Assembly (NCBI RefSeq): GCF_026008495.1
Contig: NZ_BQUN01000112.1
Span: forward strand, 198,545 to 234,190
Direction: 5' to 3'
Origin: Streptomyces sp. A012304
Lineage (GTDB): Bacteria; Actinomycetota; Actinomycetes; Streptomycetales; Streptomycetaceae
DNA: 35,646 nt
This document shows positions 23,120 through 30,537 of the stretch, in pieces. The notes below the pieces were generated by a model that was given only the letters and a program-made list of their open reading frames with translations, was not told the DNA's origin and made no database searches. Position 1 is the stretch's first letter, and each line of letters begins with the position of its first letter. The position numbers were made by a program, and so were the translations under genes.

Positions 23120-23914
23120 ATGACCGACTCGGCGGATTCCCCCTCGTTCCGGCTCGCGTACGTTCCCGGAGTGACGCCCGCCAAGTGGGTGCGGGTCTGG
23201 CAGGAGCGCCTGCCCGACGTCCCCCTCACCCTCCTCCAGGTACCGCCCGCCGAAGCCTCCGACGTCTTGCGCGACGGCCGCGCGGACGCCGGCCTCGTAC
23301 GCCTCCCGGTCGACCGCACGGTCTTCAGCGCGATCCCGCTCTACACCGAGACGACCGTCGTCGTGGTCCCCAAGGACCACGTGATCACCGCGGCGGACGA
23401 GATCGGTCTCGACGACCTCGCCGACGAGGTGGTCCTCCACCCCCTGGACGACGTGCTCGGCTGGGACCGGCCGCCGGGCGAGCCCGCCTTCGAGCGCCCG
23501 GCGACCACGGCCGACGCGATCGAACTGGTCGCGGCGAACATCGGCGTCCTGGTCGTGCCCCAGTCGCTGGCCCGGCTGCACCACCGACGCGACCTCACCT
23601 ACCGCACGGTCGTGGACGCCCCTCAGTCGGGAGTCGCCCTGTCCTGGCCCGAGGAGGAGACCACCGACCTGGTCGAGGAATTCATCGGCATCGTCCGCGG
23701 CCGCACCGTCAACAGCACGCGTGGCCGCGCGCGGCAGCAGCCCGAGCCGAAGACCGGCACCAAGCGCGAGCCGCGCAAGCCGACGGCGGGCCGGGCGACC
23801 GGCGGCGCCACCAAAGACCGGAGCGGCGCCGCCGGCGGGCGGAGCGGCGGCACCGCCAAGGGCCGGAGCGGTGGCGGCAAGCGGGGCACGGGCAAGCCGC
23901 GCCGCCGCTCGTAG
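23120..23914 (+). CDS. LysR substrate-binding domain protein without a DNA-binding domain
   Basis: A 264-residue protein made of a LysR effector domain alone. The sequence opens directly with FRLAYVPGVTPAKWVRVWQERLPDVPLTLLQVP, which normally follows the LysR winged helix and linker, and continues with DAGLVRLPVD and a YTETTVVVVPKDH block. No helix-turn-helix precedes it. From about residue 205 the chain becomes a disordered Arg/Lys/Gly tail with repeated GRSGG and TAKGRSGG units ending in KPRRRS, which could bind nucleic acid non-specifically. It is paired with DUF5997. It may act as a ligand sensor that needs a partner, but this is inference. ATG 23120 lies 6 nt after TAACCT. Confidence 0.88.
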   Translation: MTDSADSPSFRLAYVPGVTPAKWVRVWQERLPDVPLTLLQVPPAEASDVLRDGRADAGLVRLPVDRTVFSAIPLYTETTVVVVPKDHVITAADEIGLDDLADEVVLHPLDDVLGWDRPPGEPAFERPATTADAIELVAANIGVLVVPQSLARLHHRRDLTYRTVVDAPQSGVALSWPEEETTDLVEEFIGIVRGRTVNSTRGRARQQPEPKTGTKREPRKPTAGRATGGATKDRSGAAGGRSGGTAKGRSGGGKRGTGKPRRRS

Positions 23915-23979
23915 CCCTCGCGCCACGCCCCTCCGGACACGCGCCTTCCGCACCCGCGAGGCCCTTTCCGGTGCCTCCA

Positions 23980-26766
23980 CTACGGCACGAACGTCGCGCC
24001 GCGCGCCGTGCTCACCACCTTCTGGCCGTCGGCCGAGGCGAGCAGTCCGTCGGCCACCCAGGCGTTCACCACGCTCCGCACGCGGGTCACCAGCGCCCCC
24101 TTCCCGCTGAACGGCGCCGCCGCCCACACCTCGTCGAGCAGGGTCGTGCCGTCCACCTTCGCCGGGTTGGCCACCCCCGAGTCGCTGGTGCCGAACACCA
24201 CGCGCGGCTCGGTGCGGCGGACGTACGCGTGCGTGGGGTCCTCGGTGCCCTCGAAGAAGGGCGCGAACTCCGTGCCGTCGAGCGTGAAGTGCAGGAGCTT
24301 GCCGCTCACGGGCGTGAGGGAGGGCAGCAGGTCCCCGGAGAGCGCCGCGTTGCGGTACAGGCCGAACGGCAGGTACGTCGTCGCGGAGTCACGGGCGACG
24401 AGGTTGACCGGCCCGTAGAACAGGGTCTGCAACGACGGGTCGTCCAGGGCCTTCTCCACCCGCAGCCGGAACGGGGCCGCGATCCGGACGGTGTCGCCGT
24501 CGCGCCAGGTCCGGGACACCGTGAAGTAGCTGCCGGGCGTCGGAGTGCCGCTCACCCTGCGGCCGTTGACCGTCACCCGGAACCCGGCGGTCGCCCAGGA
24601 CGGCACCCGCAGCCGCAGCGCGAAGGAGGCGGTGCGGCCCCGCACGGTGAGCGTGGTGCCCTGCTCGCGCGGGAAGTCCGTGCTCTGTGTGACGGTGACG
24701 CCCTTCTCGGCCCAGGTCAGAGTGGACGCGCTGTACAGGTTGACGTACAGGGCGCTGCCGTCGGCGGCCTTGAAGTACACCGAATCCTGGTACTTCGTGG
24801 CGCTCTCCATGCCGGTGCCCTCGCAGCAGGTGGTGCCCTGCTTGGGCGTATAGTCGCGCACATGACCGGGCGTCAGCCCGATGAAGTACGTGACCAGCGG
24901 TTTCTCCGCGTCCGGCCGGTCCTGCTTGGAGCCGAGGACCTGGTTGAGCAGGGCCCGCTCGTAATAGTCCATGTACTTGGGGTCCTGCTCGTGGAAGAAC
25001 AGCGCCCGGCTGAGCTTCAGCAGGTTGTACGCGCAGCACGTCTCGGCGTTCGTGGCGCTGATCGTCCCCGCGATCACGTCCCGCGCCTTCCAGAACTCGC
25101 CGGTGCTGGTGCCGCCGATGCCGTACATGCGGTGCGGTACCACCATGTCCCAGAAGTTCTTCGCGGCGGTGAGGTAGCGCTCCTCGCCCGTCGCGTCGTA
25201 CAGCCGGAGGTAGCCGGTGAAGATCGGGATGTGCTGGTTGGCGTGCAGGCCGTCGAGGACGTCGGTGTTCGCGGCGCACGCGTCGATGAGCCGGTCGAGG
25301 TCGAACAGCTGGGCCAGGGCGAGGTGTTCGGCCTTGCCGCTGAGGGCGTGCAGATCGCAGATCGCCTCGACGATGCCGCCGAACTCACCGCTGGAGAAGA
25401 TGCCCCACATCCGCTGCAACGTCGCGTCGGGCAGCCGGGACAGCCGCGAGTACATCCAGTCGCCCATCCCCGACGCGAGGTCCAGGGCGCGGACGTCGTC
25501 GGTGGCGAGGTGGGCGTCCAGCAGACCCCGCAGGATCTTGTGCGCGGTGTAGTAGGGCGCCCACACCTTCGTGTAGTCGCCGCTGGTCATCGACTCCAGC
25601 TGGATGAACTGAGTCTCGGGGTACGCGGCGAGGAACCCCGGATGGCTGGGGCCGCCCCAGGTGCGGCGCAGGGTGGCGGTCCGGCCGTGGCCGGAGGCGT
25701 CGGCGAAGGTGGAGCCCGAGGTCTCGTCGAAGGCGTACGAGGCGAGGTCGCCCGGGGTGCGCGCGCTCTGCAGCGCCGCGATCTCGTCGGCGCTCAGGGC
25801 ACGGGAGAAGACGTCGAAGCCGCCGAAGGCGCCCGCGAAGACCGGGTCGGAGGCGTAGTGGGACCGGCCGAGCCAGTGGTCGGCGAGAGTGCCGAGGGCG
25901 GCCGGGGTGAGCGACATGGCCGTGTTGCGGGCCACGGCCGCGCCGTTGACGTACAGCGTGCCGGTGCCGCCGTCGAGGGTGACCGCGAGGTGGCTCCACT
26001 GGTCGAGGGGCAGCGCGGCGGTGCCGTTGAGCCCTTGCTCGGCGCCAGGTCCGTTGGTGGTGATGGCGAACCGGGGCACCCCGCTCGCGTTGCGGGCGGC
26101 CAGGTACAGGTAGCGGGTGGTGTCGTTGCCGAAGTCGAGCACGCGGGCCCAGTCGCCGGCGTGCGTCGGCTTCACCCAGGCGGCCAGGGTGAGGGCCGTG
26201 GCACCGCCGAGCACGCCGGCGGGCAGCTCGACGTACTGGTAGGAGCCGCGGACGGTCTCGGCCGCCGGGCCGAACCTGCCGTCGACGCTCAGTACGGCCG
26301 GGTCGCGCCGCAGGGCCTCGCGTACCTCGGTCAGCGCGCCGACCATGGTGCCGATCTTGTCCGCGTACACCTGGTCGCCGGTGCCCGCGTACGCCTGGGA
26401 CAGCATCGTCAGGAAGTGGCCGGTGTAGTGGCCGCGCAGATTGCCGTTGGCCTCCCCGTCGAGCCCCTCCCAGCCGCCCGGGGCGACCGCGCCGCCCGTG
26501 GGAAGACCGGCGTTGGCGCGGAAGACCTGGAGCAGCCGGTTCACGTCGTAGCCGCGGGCGTGGTCCAGCATCAGCTGCCGTTTGGTGGCGAAGATGCCGG
26601 GGCCCAGGGAGACCTGGTCGAGGGCGAAGGGCTGGAGGGTCCAGGCGGCCGGGGGCGGCAGGGTGACCGCCGAGGCCGTCGTGGCCGCTCCGCCGGCGAT
26701 GCCGGGGACGGCGACGGAGAGGATCGCGCTCTGGAGAAGGGTCCGTCTGCTGAGCGGCGGTGCCAT
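23980..26766 (-). CDS. Tat-exported GH127-type glycosidase with inserted LamG domain
   Basis: A 928-residue secreted enzyme. The N-terminus has a Tat signal (SRRTLLQ at 6-12, hydrophobic run, Ala-rich cleavage region to about 33). The body is a beta-L-arabinofuranosidase-type (GH127/DUF1680) alpha-barrel. Its putative zinc/nucleophile cluster is visible as ETCC (E575, C577, C578) and TTCCEG (C647, C648), matching the Glu and Cys set of HypBA1. A LamG/concanavalin-like domain of about 200 residues (about 172-370) is inserted near the front of the barrel. GGAGGAGC precedes ATG 26766. It probably removes arabinofuranosyl groups from plant glycans, with the LamG part binding carbohydrate. It has its own promoter (26899-26927). 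Confidence 0.92.
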   Translation of the reverse strand: MAPPLSRRTLLQSAILSVAVPGIAGGAATTASAVTLPPPAAWTLQPFALDQVSLGPGIFATKRQLMLDHARGYDVNRLLQVFRANAGLPTGGAVAPGGWEGLDGEANGNLRGHYTGHFLTMLSQAYAGTGDQVYADKIGTMVGALTEVREALRRDPAVLSVDGRFGPAAETVRGSYQYVELPAGVLGGATALTLAAWVKPTHAGDWARVLDFGNDTTRYLYLAARNASGVPRFAITTNGPGAEQGLNGTAALPLDQWSHLAVTLDGGTGTLYVNGAAVARNTAMSLTPAALGTLADHWLGRSHYASDPVFAGAFGGFDVFSRALSADEIAALQSARTPGDLASYAFDETSGSTFADASGHGRTATLRRTWGGPSHPGFLAAYPETQFIQLESMTSGDYTKVWAPYYTAHKILRGLLDAHLATDDVRALDLASGMGDWMYSRLSRLPDATLQRMWGIFSSGEFGGIVEAICDLHALSGKAEHLALAQLFDLDRLIDACAANTDVLDGLHANQHIPIFTGYLRLYDATGEERYLTAAKNFWDMVVPHRMYGIGGTSTGEFWKARDVIAGTISATNAETCCAYNLLKLSRALFFHEQDPKYMDYYERALLNQVLGSKQDRPDAEKPLVTYFIGLTPGHVRDYTPKQGTTCCEGTGMESATKYQDSVYFKAADGSALYVNLYSASTLTWAEKGVTVTQSTDFPREQGTTLTVRGRTASFALRLRVPSWATAGFRVTVNGRRVSGTPTPGSYFTVSRTWRDGDTVRIAAPFRLRVEKALDDPSLQTLFYGPVNLVARDSATTYLPFGLYRNAALSGDLLPSLTPVSGKLLHFTLDGTEFAPFFEGTEDPTHAYVRRTEPRVVFGTSDSGVANPAKVDGTTLLDEVWAAAPFSGKGALVTRVRSVVNAWVADGLLASADGQKVVSTARGATFVP

Positions 26767-26898
26767 GTGCTGCTCCTCCGGGTCCACGGGGTTCGACGTC
26801 TCGACAGGGGTACGACGGCACAGTCGTTCGCGAGCGAGGCGTCTTCGCCGAGCCGTCAGTCGTTCGAAATCACGCACGGTGTACGGATGGTCGACCAG

Positions 26899-26927
26899 AC
26901 GTTATGGGTGTGACGGGAGCGCGTCAA
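26899..26927 (-). promoter_or_regulatory. Sigma-70-type promoter of the GH127 gene
   Basis: On the minus strand TTGACG (26927-26922), a 17-bp spacer and TAACGT (26904-26899) form a near-consensus vegetative (HrdB-type) promoter. Transcription would start near 26892, giving a leader of about 125 nt before ATG 26766. Confidence 0.65.
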
Positions 26928-26938
26928 CGGTGTCGACG
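26922..26938. promoter_or_regulatory. Inverted repeat over the -35 box of the GH127 gene
   Basis: CGTCAAC and GTCGACG are 7-bp arms around GGT with one mismatch, overlapping the -35 element at 26922-26927. Its placement suits a repressor such as a LacI- or GntR-type sugar regulator, none of which is encoded nearby. Confidence 0.4.
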
Positions 26939-26958
26939 TGATCGGTCGCGTGTCGGCC

Positions 26959-27435
26959 TCACTTGGGGGCGGTGCGGCCGATCGACTCCACCAGCGGCAG
27001 CAACCGGTGCGGCACCCGCTCCCGCAGGGCGACCTCCGTGCGGGTGCGGACCACGCCCGGCAGGCTGATCAGCTTCTGGATCACGTCCTCCAGGTGGGCG
27101 TTGTCCCGCGCCACCACCCGGGTCAGCAGATCGCCGCCGCCGGTGATCGAGAACGCCTCGACGATCTCCGGCACGGCGGCCAGCGCGTCGCCCACGTCGT
27201 CGAGGTGGCCCTGGGTGACCTCGATGTGCACGAACGCGAGCACCGGGTGGCCGAGCGCGGCGGGGGAGAGGGCCGGGCCCGTCCCGGTGATCACACCGTC
27301 CCGTTCCAGCCGGTCGAGGCGGGCCTGGAGCGTGCCGCGCGCGACGCCGAGGATGCGGGCGTACTCTCGCACGCTGGTGCGGGGCTGTTCGAGGAGCAGC
27401 CTGAGGATGCGTGTGTCCAGCTCGTCCACGGCCAT
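26959..27435 (-). CDS. Lrp/AsnC family transcriptional regulator
   Basis: A 158-residue Lrp/AsnC protein. The N-terminal helix-turn-helix is LDTRILRLLLEQPRTSVREYARILGVARGTLQARLDRLERDGVI (6-49). The C-terminal RAM ligand-binding domain (about 63-140) includes VEAFSITGGGDLLTRVVARD, the typical glycine-containing effector loop. Such proteins form octamers or dimers of dimers and respond to amino acids. It is divergent from the FUSC transporter with 262 bp between starts, which contain two copies of a 19-bp palindrome that are strong candidates for its binding sites. One lies 41 bp from its own start codon, predicting autoregulation. Confidence 0.95.
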   Translation of the reverse strand: MAVDELDTRILRLLLEQPRTSVREYARILGVARGTLQARLDRLERDGVITGTGPALSPAALGHPVLAFVHIEVTQGHLDDVGDALAAVPEIVEAFSITGGGDLLTRVVARDNAHLEDVIQKLISLPGVVRTRTEVALRERVPHRLLPLVESIGRTAPK

Positions 27436-27475
27436 GGCGTCGGCACTCCCCTCAAGCCCCCGATGATCACCTTCG

Positions 27476-27494
27476 ACTGTACCAATGGCCCAGT
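27476..27494. promoter_or_regulatory. Probable Lrp operator, copy 1 (imperfect)
   Basis: ACTGTACCAATGGCCCAGT is an imperfect copy of the 19-bp palindrome at 27566-27584: the outer ACTG/CAGT and the central CCAATGG are kept, and arms match at 7 of 9 positions. It ends 41 bp upstream of the lrp start codon. The centres of the two copies are 90 bp apart. Confidence 0.6.
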
Positions 27495-27565
27495 GAAGGG
27501 TGTTTCCGGTGGGCCGCTCGGTTCTGGTCCGTTGGCTTCAGGCCGACCCGGGCAGGGCGGCTGAT

Positions 27566-27584
27566 ACTGAGCCAATGGCTCAGT
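27566..27584. promoter_or_regulatory. Probable Lrp operator, copy 2 (perfect palindrome)
   Basis: ACTGAGCCAATGGCTCAGT has two perfect 9-bp arms around one central base. It lies 113 bp upstream of the FUSC start. A related half-site, TGAGCCAGTG, follows at about 27599-27608. Two copies of the same long dyad between a regulator and a divergent transporter strongly suggest a specific binding site. Confidence 0.7.
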
Positions 27585-27697
27585 GTTCCGGGCCTCACTT
27601 GAGCCAGTGACGGCACGAGTGGTGTCATGGGGGCGTCGATGGCGCTGCGGACTCCGCGGCGCCTTTTTCATGCCGGTGTCACGAAGGGGCGGAAGCA

Positions 27698-29203
27698 GTG
27701 CTGAAGAGGGTGTTCGTGGCTCCGGACCCGGGGCGGGCGCGGCTGCGGTTCGCCGCCCGGGCCGTCCTCGGCGTCGGGCTCGCGGTCGTGGTCTGCGGCC
27801 TCGCCGGACACTCCCTGACCGGCACCGTCACCGGTGGTCTCGCCGCGCTGCTCGCCCTGTTCACCGTCACCGACGCCACCGTGCGCGGCCAGGCGGTCAC
27901 CACCGCGCTGCTGCCCGCCGTCGGCATGCCGGTGCTCGCGGCCGCCGCCGTGCTGCACGACCAGCCCGTCGCCCGCGACCTCGCCTTCCTCGCCGTCATC
28001 GGCGCGGGCGTGTACGCGCGCCGCTGGGGGCCGCGCGGACACAGCCTGGGCGTGTTCGCGTTCATGATGTTCTTCGTCGCGCAGTTCCTGCACGCGGCCG
28101 TCGGCCAGCTGCCCGAGCTGTTCACGGCCGTCGCGCTGTCCGTGCTGACCGCGGCGGCGGTGCGGTTCGGGGTGTGGTGCTACGAGCGCCGGCTGCCCCC
28201 GGCGCCGGTGCCCGCCGCGCCGGGCGGCCGCGGCCTCGCCCGTGTCACCACGCGCCAGGCGGTCCAGGCCACGGCCGGCGCGGGCTTCGCGCTCGTCGTG
28301 GGCCAGCTCGTGTCCGGACAGCGCTGGTACTGGGCCGTCGGCGCCACCTGGTGGATCTTCGTCAACACCACTTCGCGCGGCGAGACCCTCGTGCGCGGCT
28401 TCCGCCGGGTCCTCGGCACCGTCATCGGCATCGGGCTCGGCCTGCTGGTCGCCGTCCCGCTGAACGGGGCGGGCGCCCCCACGGCCGCCCTCGTCGCCGT
28501 CTGCGTCTTCGGCGTCTTCTACACGGCCGCCGTCTCCTACACCTGGATGATGCTCTGGGTGACCCTGCTCGCCGAACTGCTCTATGGCCTCCTCGGCGTC
28601 CTCAGCCCCGGGCTGCTGGCGCTGCGTCTGGCGGAGACCGGCGTGGGCGCGCTCGGCGCCGTCCTGGCGGTGCTGTTCGTGCTGCCGGTGACGACGCACG
28701 CCGTCACCGACGGCTGGATCCAGCGGGCCCTGCGCTGTGTCCACACCTGCACCGCCGAGGCCGCCGCGCGTCTCGCGGGCGACCCGGCCGCCGACCCCGC
28801 CGGGCGCGTCGCGGAACTGGAGCAGCTGCTCGGCCGGGTGCGGCTGTCCGTCGCCCCGCTCGTCCACCCGCTGAACCCGATGCTGGGCCGCAAGCGGCGC
28901 GCCCGCCGGGTCCTCGGCCTGCTCGACGACTGCGCCCGTGAGATCCGCGGCCTGGTCGCGGTCGCCGCGGACCCGGAGGCCTCCCACGACACCCGCCTCG
29001 CCGCCGCCTGCTGGCGGGTGCGGGACGCGGTGGAGGCGCTGACCGAGGGCGGCTCCGGCCATGTGGCGCCCACCGAGCGGCCGCCGGTGAACGAGCCCGC
29101 GCTGGCCCATCTGCACGGCCTGGAACAAGCCCTGGCGGAGCTGGCCCAGCCGCTGCGGACCCCTCCGGGGTCACCGCTGGGGTCACCGCTGGTCGGCGCC
29201 TGA
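27698..29203 (+). CDS. FUSC-family (fusaric acid resistance-like) membrane transporter
   Basis: A 501-residue integral membrane protein of the aromatic-acid exporter/FUSC family. Two blocks of hydrophobic helices (about 18-155 and 190-345) are separated by a short Pro/Ala-rich cytoplasmic linker. The second block has GQRWYWAVGATWWIFVNTTSRGETLVRGFRRVLGTVIGIGLG, whose RGFRRVLGTVIG segment is the family's signature. The C-terminal 150 residues are soluble and helical. The GTG at 27698 has AAGGGGCGGAAG upstream. The divergent Lrp regulator and shared operators suggest export or uptake of an aromatic or amino-acid-like compound under Lrp control, by inference. Confidence 0.9.
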   Translation: MLKRVFVAPDPGRARLRFAARAVLGVGLAVVVCGLAGHSLTGTVTGGLAALLALFTVTDATVRGQAVTTALLPAVGMPVLAAAAVLHDQPVARDLAFLAVIGAGVYARRWGPRGHSLGVFAFMMFFVAQFLHAAVGQLPELFTAVALSVLTAAAVRFGVWCYERRLPPAPVPAAPGGRGLARVTTRQAVQATAGAGFALVVGQLVSGQRWYWAVGATWWIFVNTTSRGETLVRGFRRVLGTVIGIGLGLLVAVPLNGAGAPTAALVAVCVFGVFYTAAVSYTWMMLWVTLLAELLYGLLGVLSPGLLALRLAETGVGALGAVLAVLFVLPVTTHAVTDGWIQRALRCVHTCTAEAAARLAGDPAADPAGRVAELEQLLGRVRLSVAPLVHPLNPMLGRKRRARRVLGLLDDCAREIRGLVAVAADPEASHDTRLAAACWRVRDAVEALTEGGSGHVAPTERPPVNEPALAHLHGLEQALAELAQPLRTPPGSPLGSPLVGA

Positions 29204-29315
29204 GCCTCTGGCCATGAAGGGAGCGCCGGGCAGGTCCTCGCGAAAACGGGTGACGAGGACGGGTGGGGCGAAAGAGGTCCATGTGATGGGCATGGCTGGG
29301 AAGAGTCACCGTCTT

Positions 29316-29325
29316 GGTCTAGACC
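29316..29325. promoter_or_regulatory. DasR-like (GntR/HutC) binding site
   Basis: GGTCTAGACC is a perfect palindrome within TTGGTCTAGACCGA. It reproduces the core of the dre consensus ACTGGTCTAGACCACT recognised by DasR, the GlcNAc-responsive GntR regulator of Streptomyces, and matches 12 of 16 consensus bases when aligned. It ends 57 bp before the lactonase start codon, in the 179-bp gap after the FUSC gene. A further inverted repeat (GTCCTCG 29234-29240 with CGAGGAC 29254-29260) lies nearer the FUSC stop and may help terminate it. Confidence 0.5.
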
Positions 29326-29382
29326 GATCGTGATCGACTGCTACCGTCACCCCGAACAGCGGCGGCACGAAAGGGGACAGCG

Positions 29383-30426
29383 GTGGCAGACGTCGACGGA
29401 CGGCGCAGACGGGCGTTCATCGGGTCGTTCACGGCGGCTGGAGGGCCCGGGATCGTGGCGGCGGACCGGGACCCGGACAGCGGTGCGCTCACCGTCCTGG
29501 GTACTCTCGACGGCGCCCCCGACCCCTCCTACCTGGCCCTCTCGCCGACCGGCGACACCCTCTACGCGGTCAGCGAGACCGCCGAGGGCGCGGTCGCCGC
29601 GTACCGCCTCACGCGCGACGGCCTCCCGGAACCGGCCGGCCCGCCCGTGCCCGTCGACGCCAACGGCCCCACGCACCTCAGTGTGTTCGACGGCCACGTC
29701 CTGACCGCCAACTACGGCTCCGGCAGCGTCACCGCCGTCCCCGTGCGCCCCGACGGCACCCTCGCCCGGGCCGCCTCCAGCGTGCTGCGGCACAGCGGCT
29801 CAGGCCCGCACACCCCGCGCCAGCAGGGCCCGCACGCCCACCAGGTGCAGCCCGACCCGAGCGGACGCTGGGCGGTCAGCGTGGACCTCGGCACGGACTC
29901 GGTGCGGGTGTGCGACCTGCGCGACGGCGACCTCGTCCTGCACCGGGAGTTCGCGCTGCGCCCCGGCTCCGGACCGCGCCACCTTGCCTTCCACCCGTCC
30001 GGCTCGTACGCGTACATCGTGAACGAGCTGACCCCGACCGTCACCGTCTGCCGCTGGGACGCCCCGGAAGGCTCGCTGAAGCCGCTGACCGAGGTGCCGC
30101 TGCTGCCCGAGGCGCCCGCCGGGGACGCCTATCCCTCGGGCATCGTCGTCTCGCCCGACGGGCGCTTCGTGTGGACCGCCACGCGCGGCGAGGACGTGCT
30201 CTCCGTGCTCGCCGTGGCGGACGAGGGCTCCACGTTGCGCCTGGTCGGTACCGTGCCCTGCGTCGGGCGCTGGCCGCGCGCGCTCGCCGCCTCCGGCGGT
30301 TTCCTGTACGTGGCGAACGAACGCTCCGGCGACGTGACCTGGTTCGCCGTGGACCCGGCGACGGGGCTGCCCCGGCGCAGCGGCTCGATCGAGGTGCCCG
30401 CCGCGTCCTGCGTGGTCCTCGACTGA
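29383..30426 (+). CDS. Lactonase family beta-propeller protein (6-phosphogluconolactonase-like)
   Basis: A 347-residue seven-bladed propeller of the YbhE/lactonase family. Typical blade motifs recur: DPSYLALSPTGDTLYAVSE, HAHQVQPDPSGRWAVSVDLGTDSVRV, PRHLAFHPSGSYAYIVNELTPTV and PSGIVVSPDGRFVWTATRGED. Family members hydrolyse 6-phosphogluconolactone in the pentose phosphate pathway or other lactones such as muconolactone-like rings, and propeller similarity alone cannot tell these apart. There is no clear signal peptide, so it is probably cytoplasmic. GTG 29383 follows AAGGGGAC. A DasR-like site upstream hints at amino-sugar control. A strong terminator follows. Confidence 0.9.
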   Translation: MADVDGRRRRAFIGSFTAAGGPGIVAADRDPDSGALTVLGTLDGAPDPSYLALSPTGDTLYAVSETAEGAVAAYRLTRDGLPEPAGPPVPVDANGPTHLSVFDGHVLTANYGSGSVTAVPVRPDGTLARAASSVLRHSGSGPHTPRQQGPHAHQVQPDPSGRWAVSVDLGTDSVRVCDLRDGDLVLHREFALRPGSGPRHLAFHPSGSYAYIVNELTPTVTVCRWDAPEGSLKPLTEVPLLPEAPAGDAYPSGIVVSPDGRFVWTATRGEDVLSVLAVADEGSTLRLVGTVPCVGRWPRALAASGGFLYVANERSGDVTWFAVDPATGLPRRSGSIEVPAASCVVLD

Positions 30427-30463
30427 GCCCGGCCCCCGCCGGTCGGCCCCGCCGGTCGGCACG

Positions 30464-30499
30464 CGAAGGGCCCGCTCCCTGCCGGAGCGGGCCCTTTCG
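30464..30499. terminator. Strong bidirectional hairpin terminator
   Basis: AAGGGCCCGCTCC (30466-30478) pairs perfectly over 13 bp with GGAGCGGGCCCTT (30484-30496), with a 5-nt loop, followed by TTCGTCG. It separates the convergent lactonase and CbiX-like genes. Two direct copies of GCCGGTCGGC lie just before it (30438-30460). Confidence 0.85.
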
Positions 30500-30537
30500 T
30501 CGTTCGGGCGCCGCGGGCTCCCCGTGGTGCCGTTCGG

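Noticed and set aside
22882..26913. A 1343-codon plus-strand frame spanning the LysR-sensor and GH127 genes
   Set aside because: It runs in another frame through two unrelated, well-supported genes and has no recognisable domain.
30438..30460. Two direct copies of GCCGGTCGGC resembling the start of a repeat array
   Set aside because: Only two copies exist and there is no spacer periodicity; it is not a CRISPR array and probably a local duplication beside the terminator.
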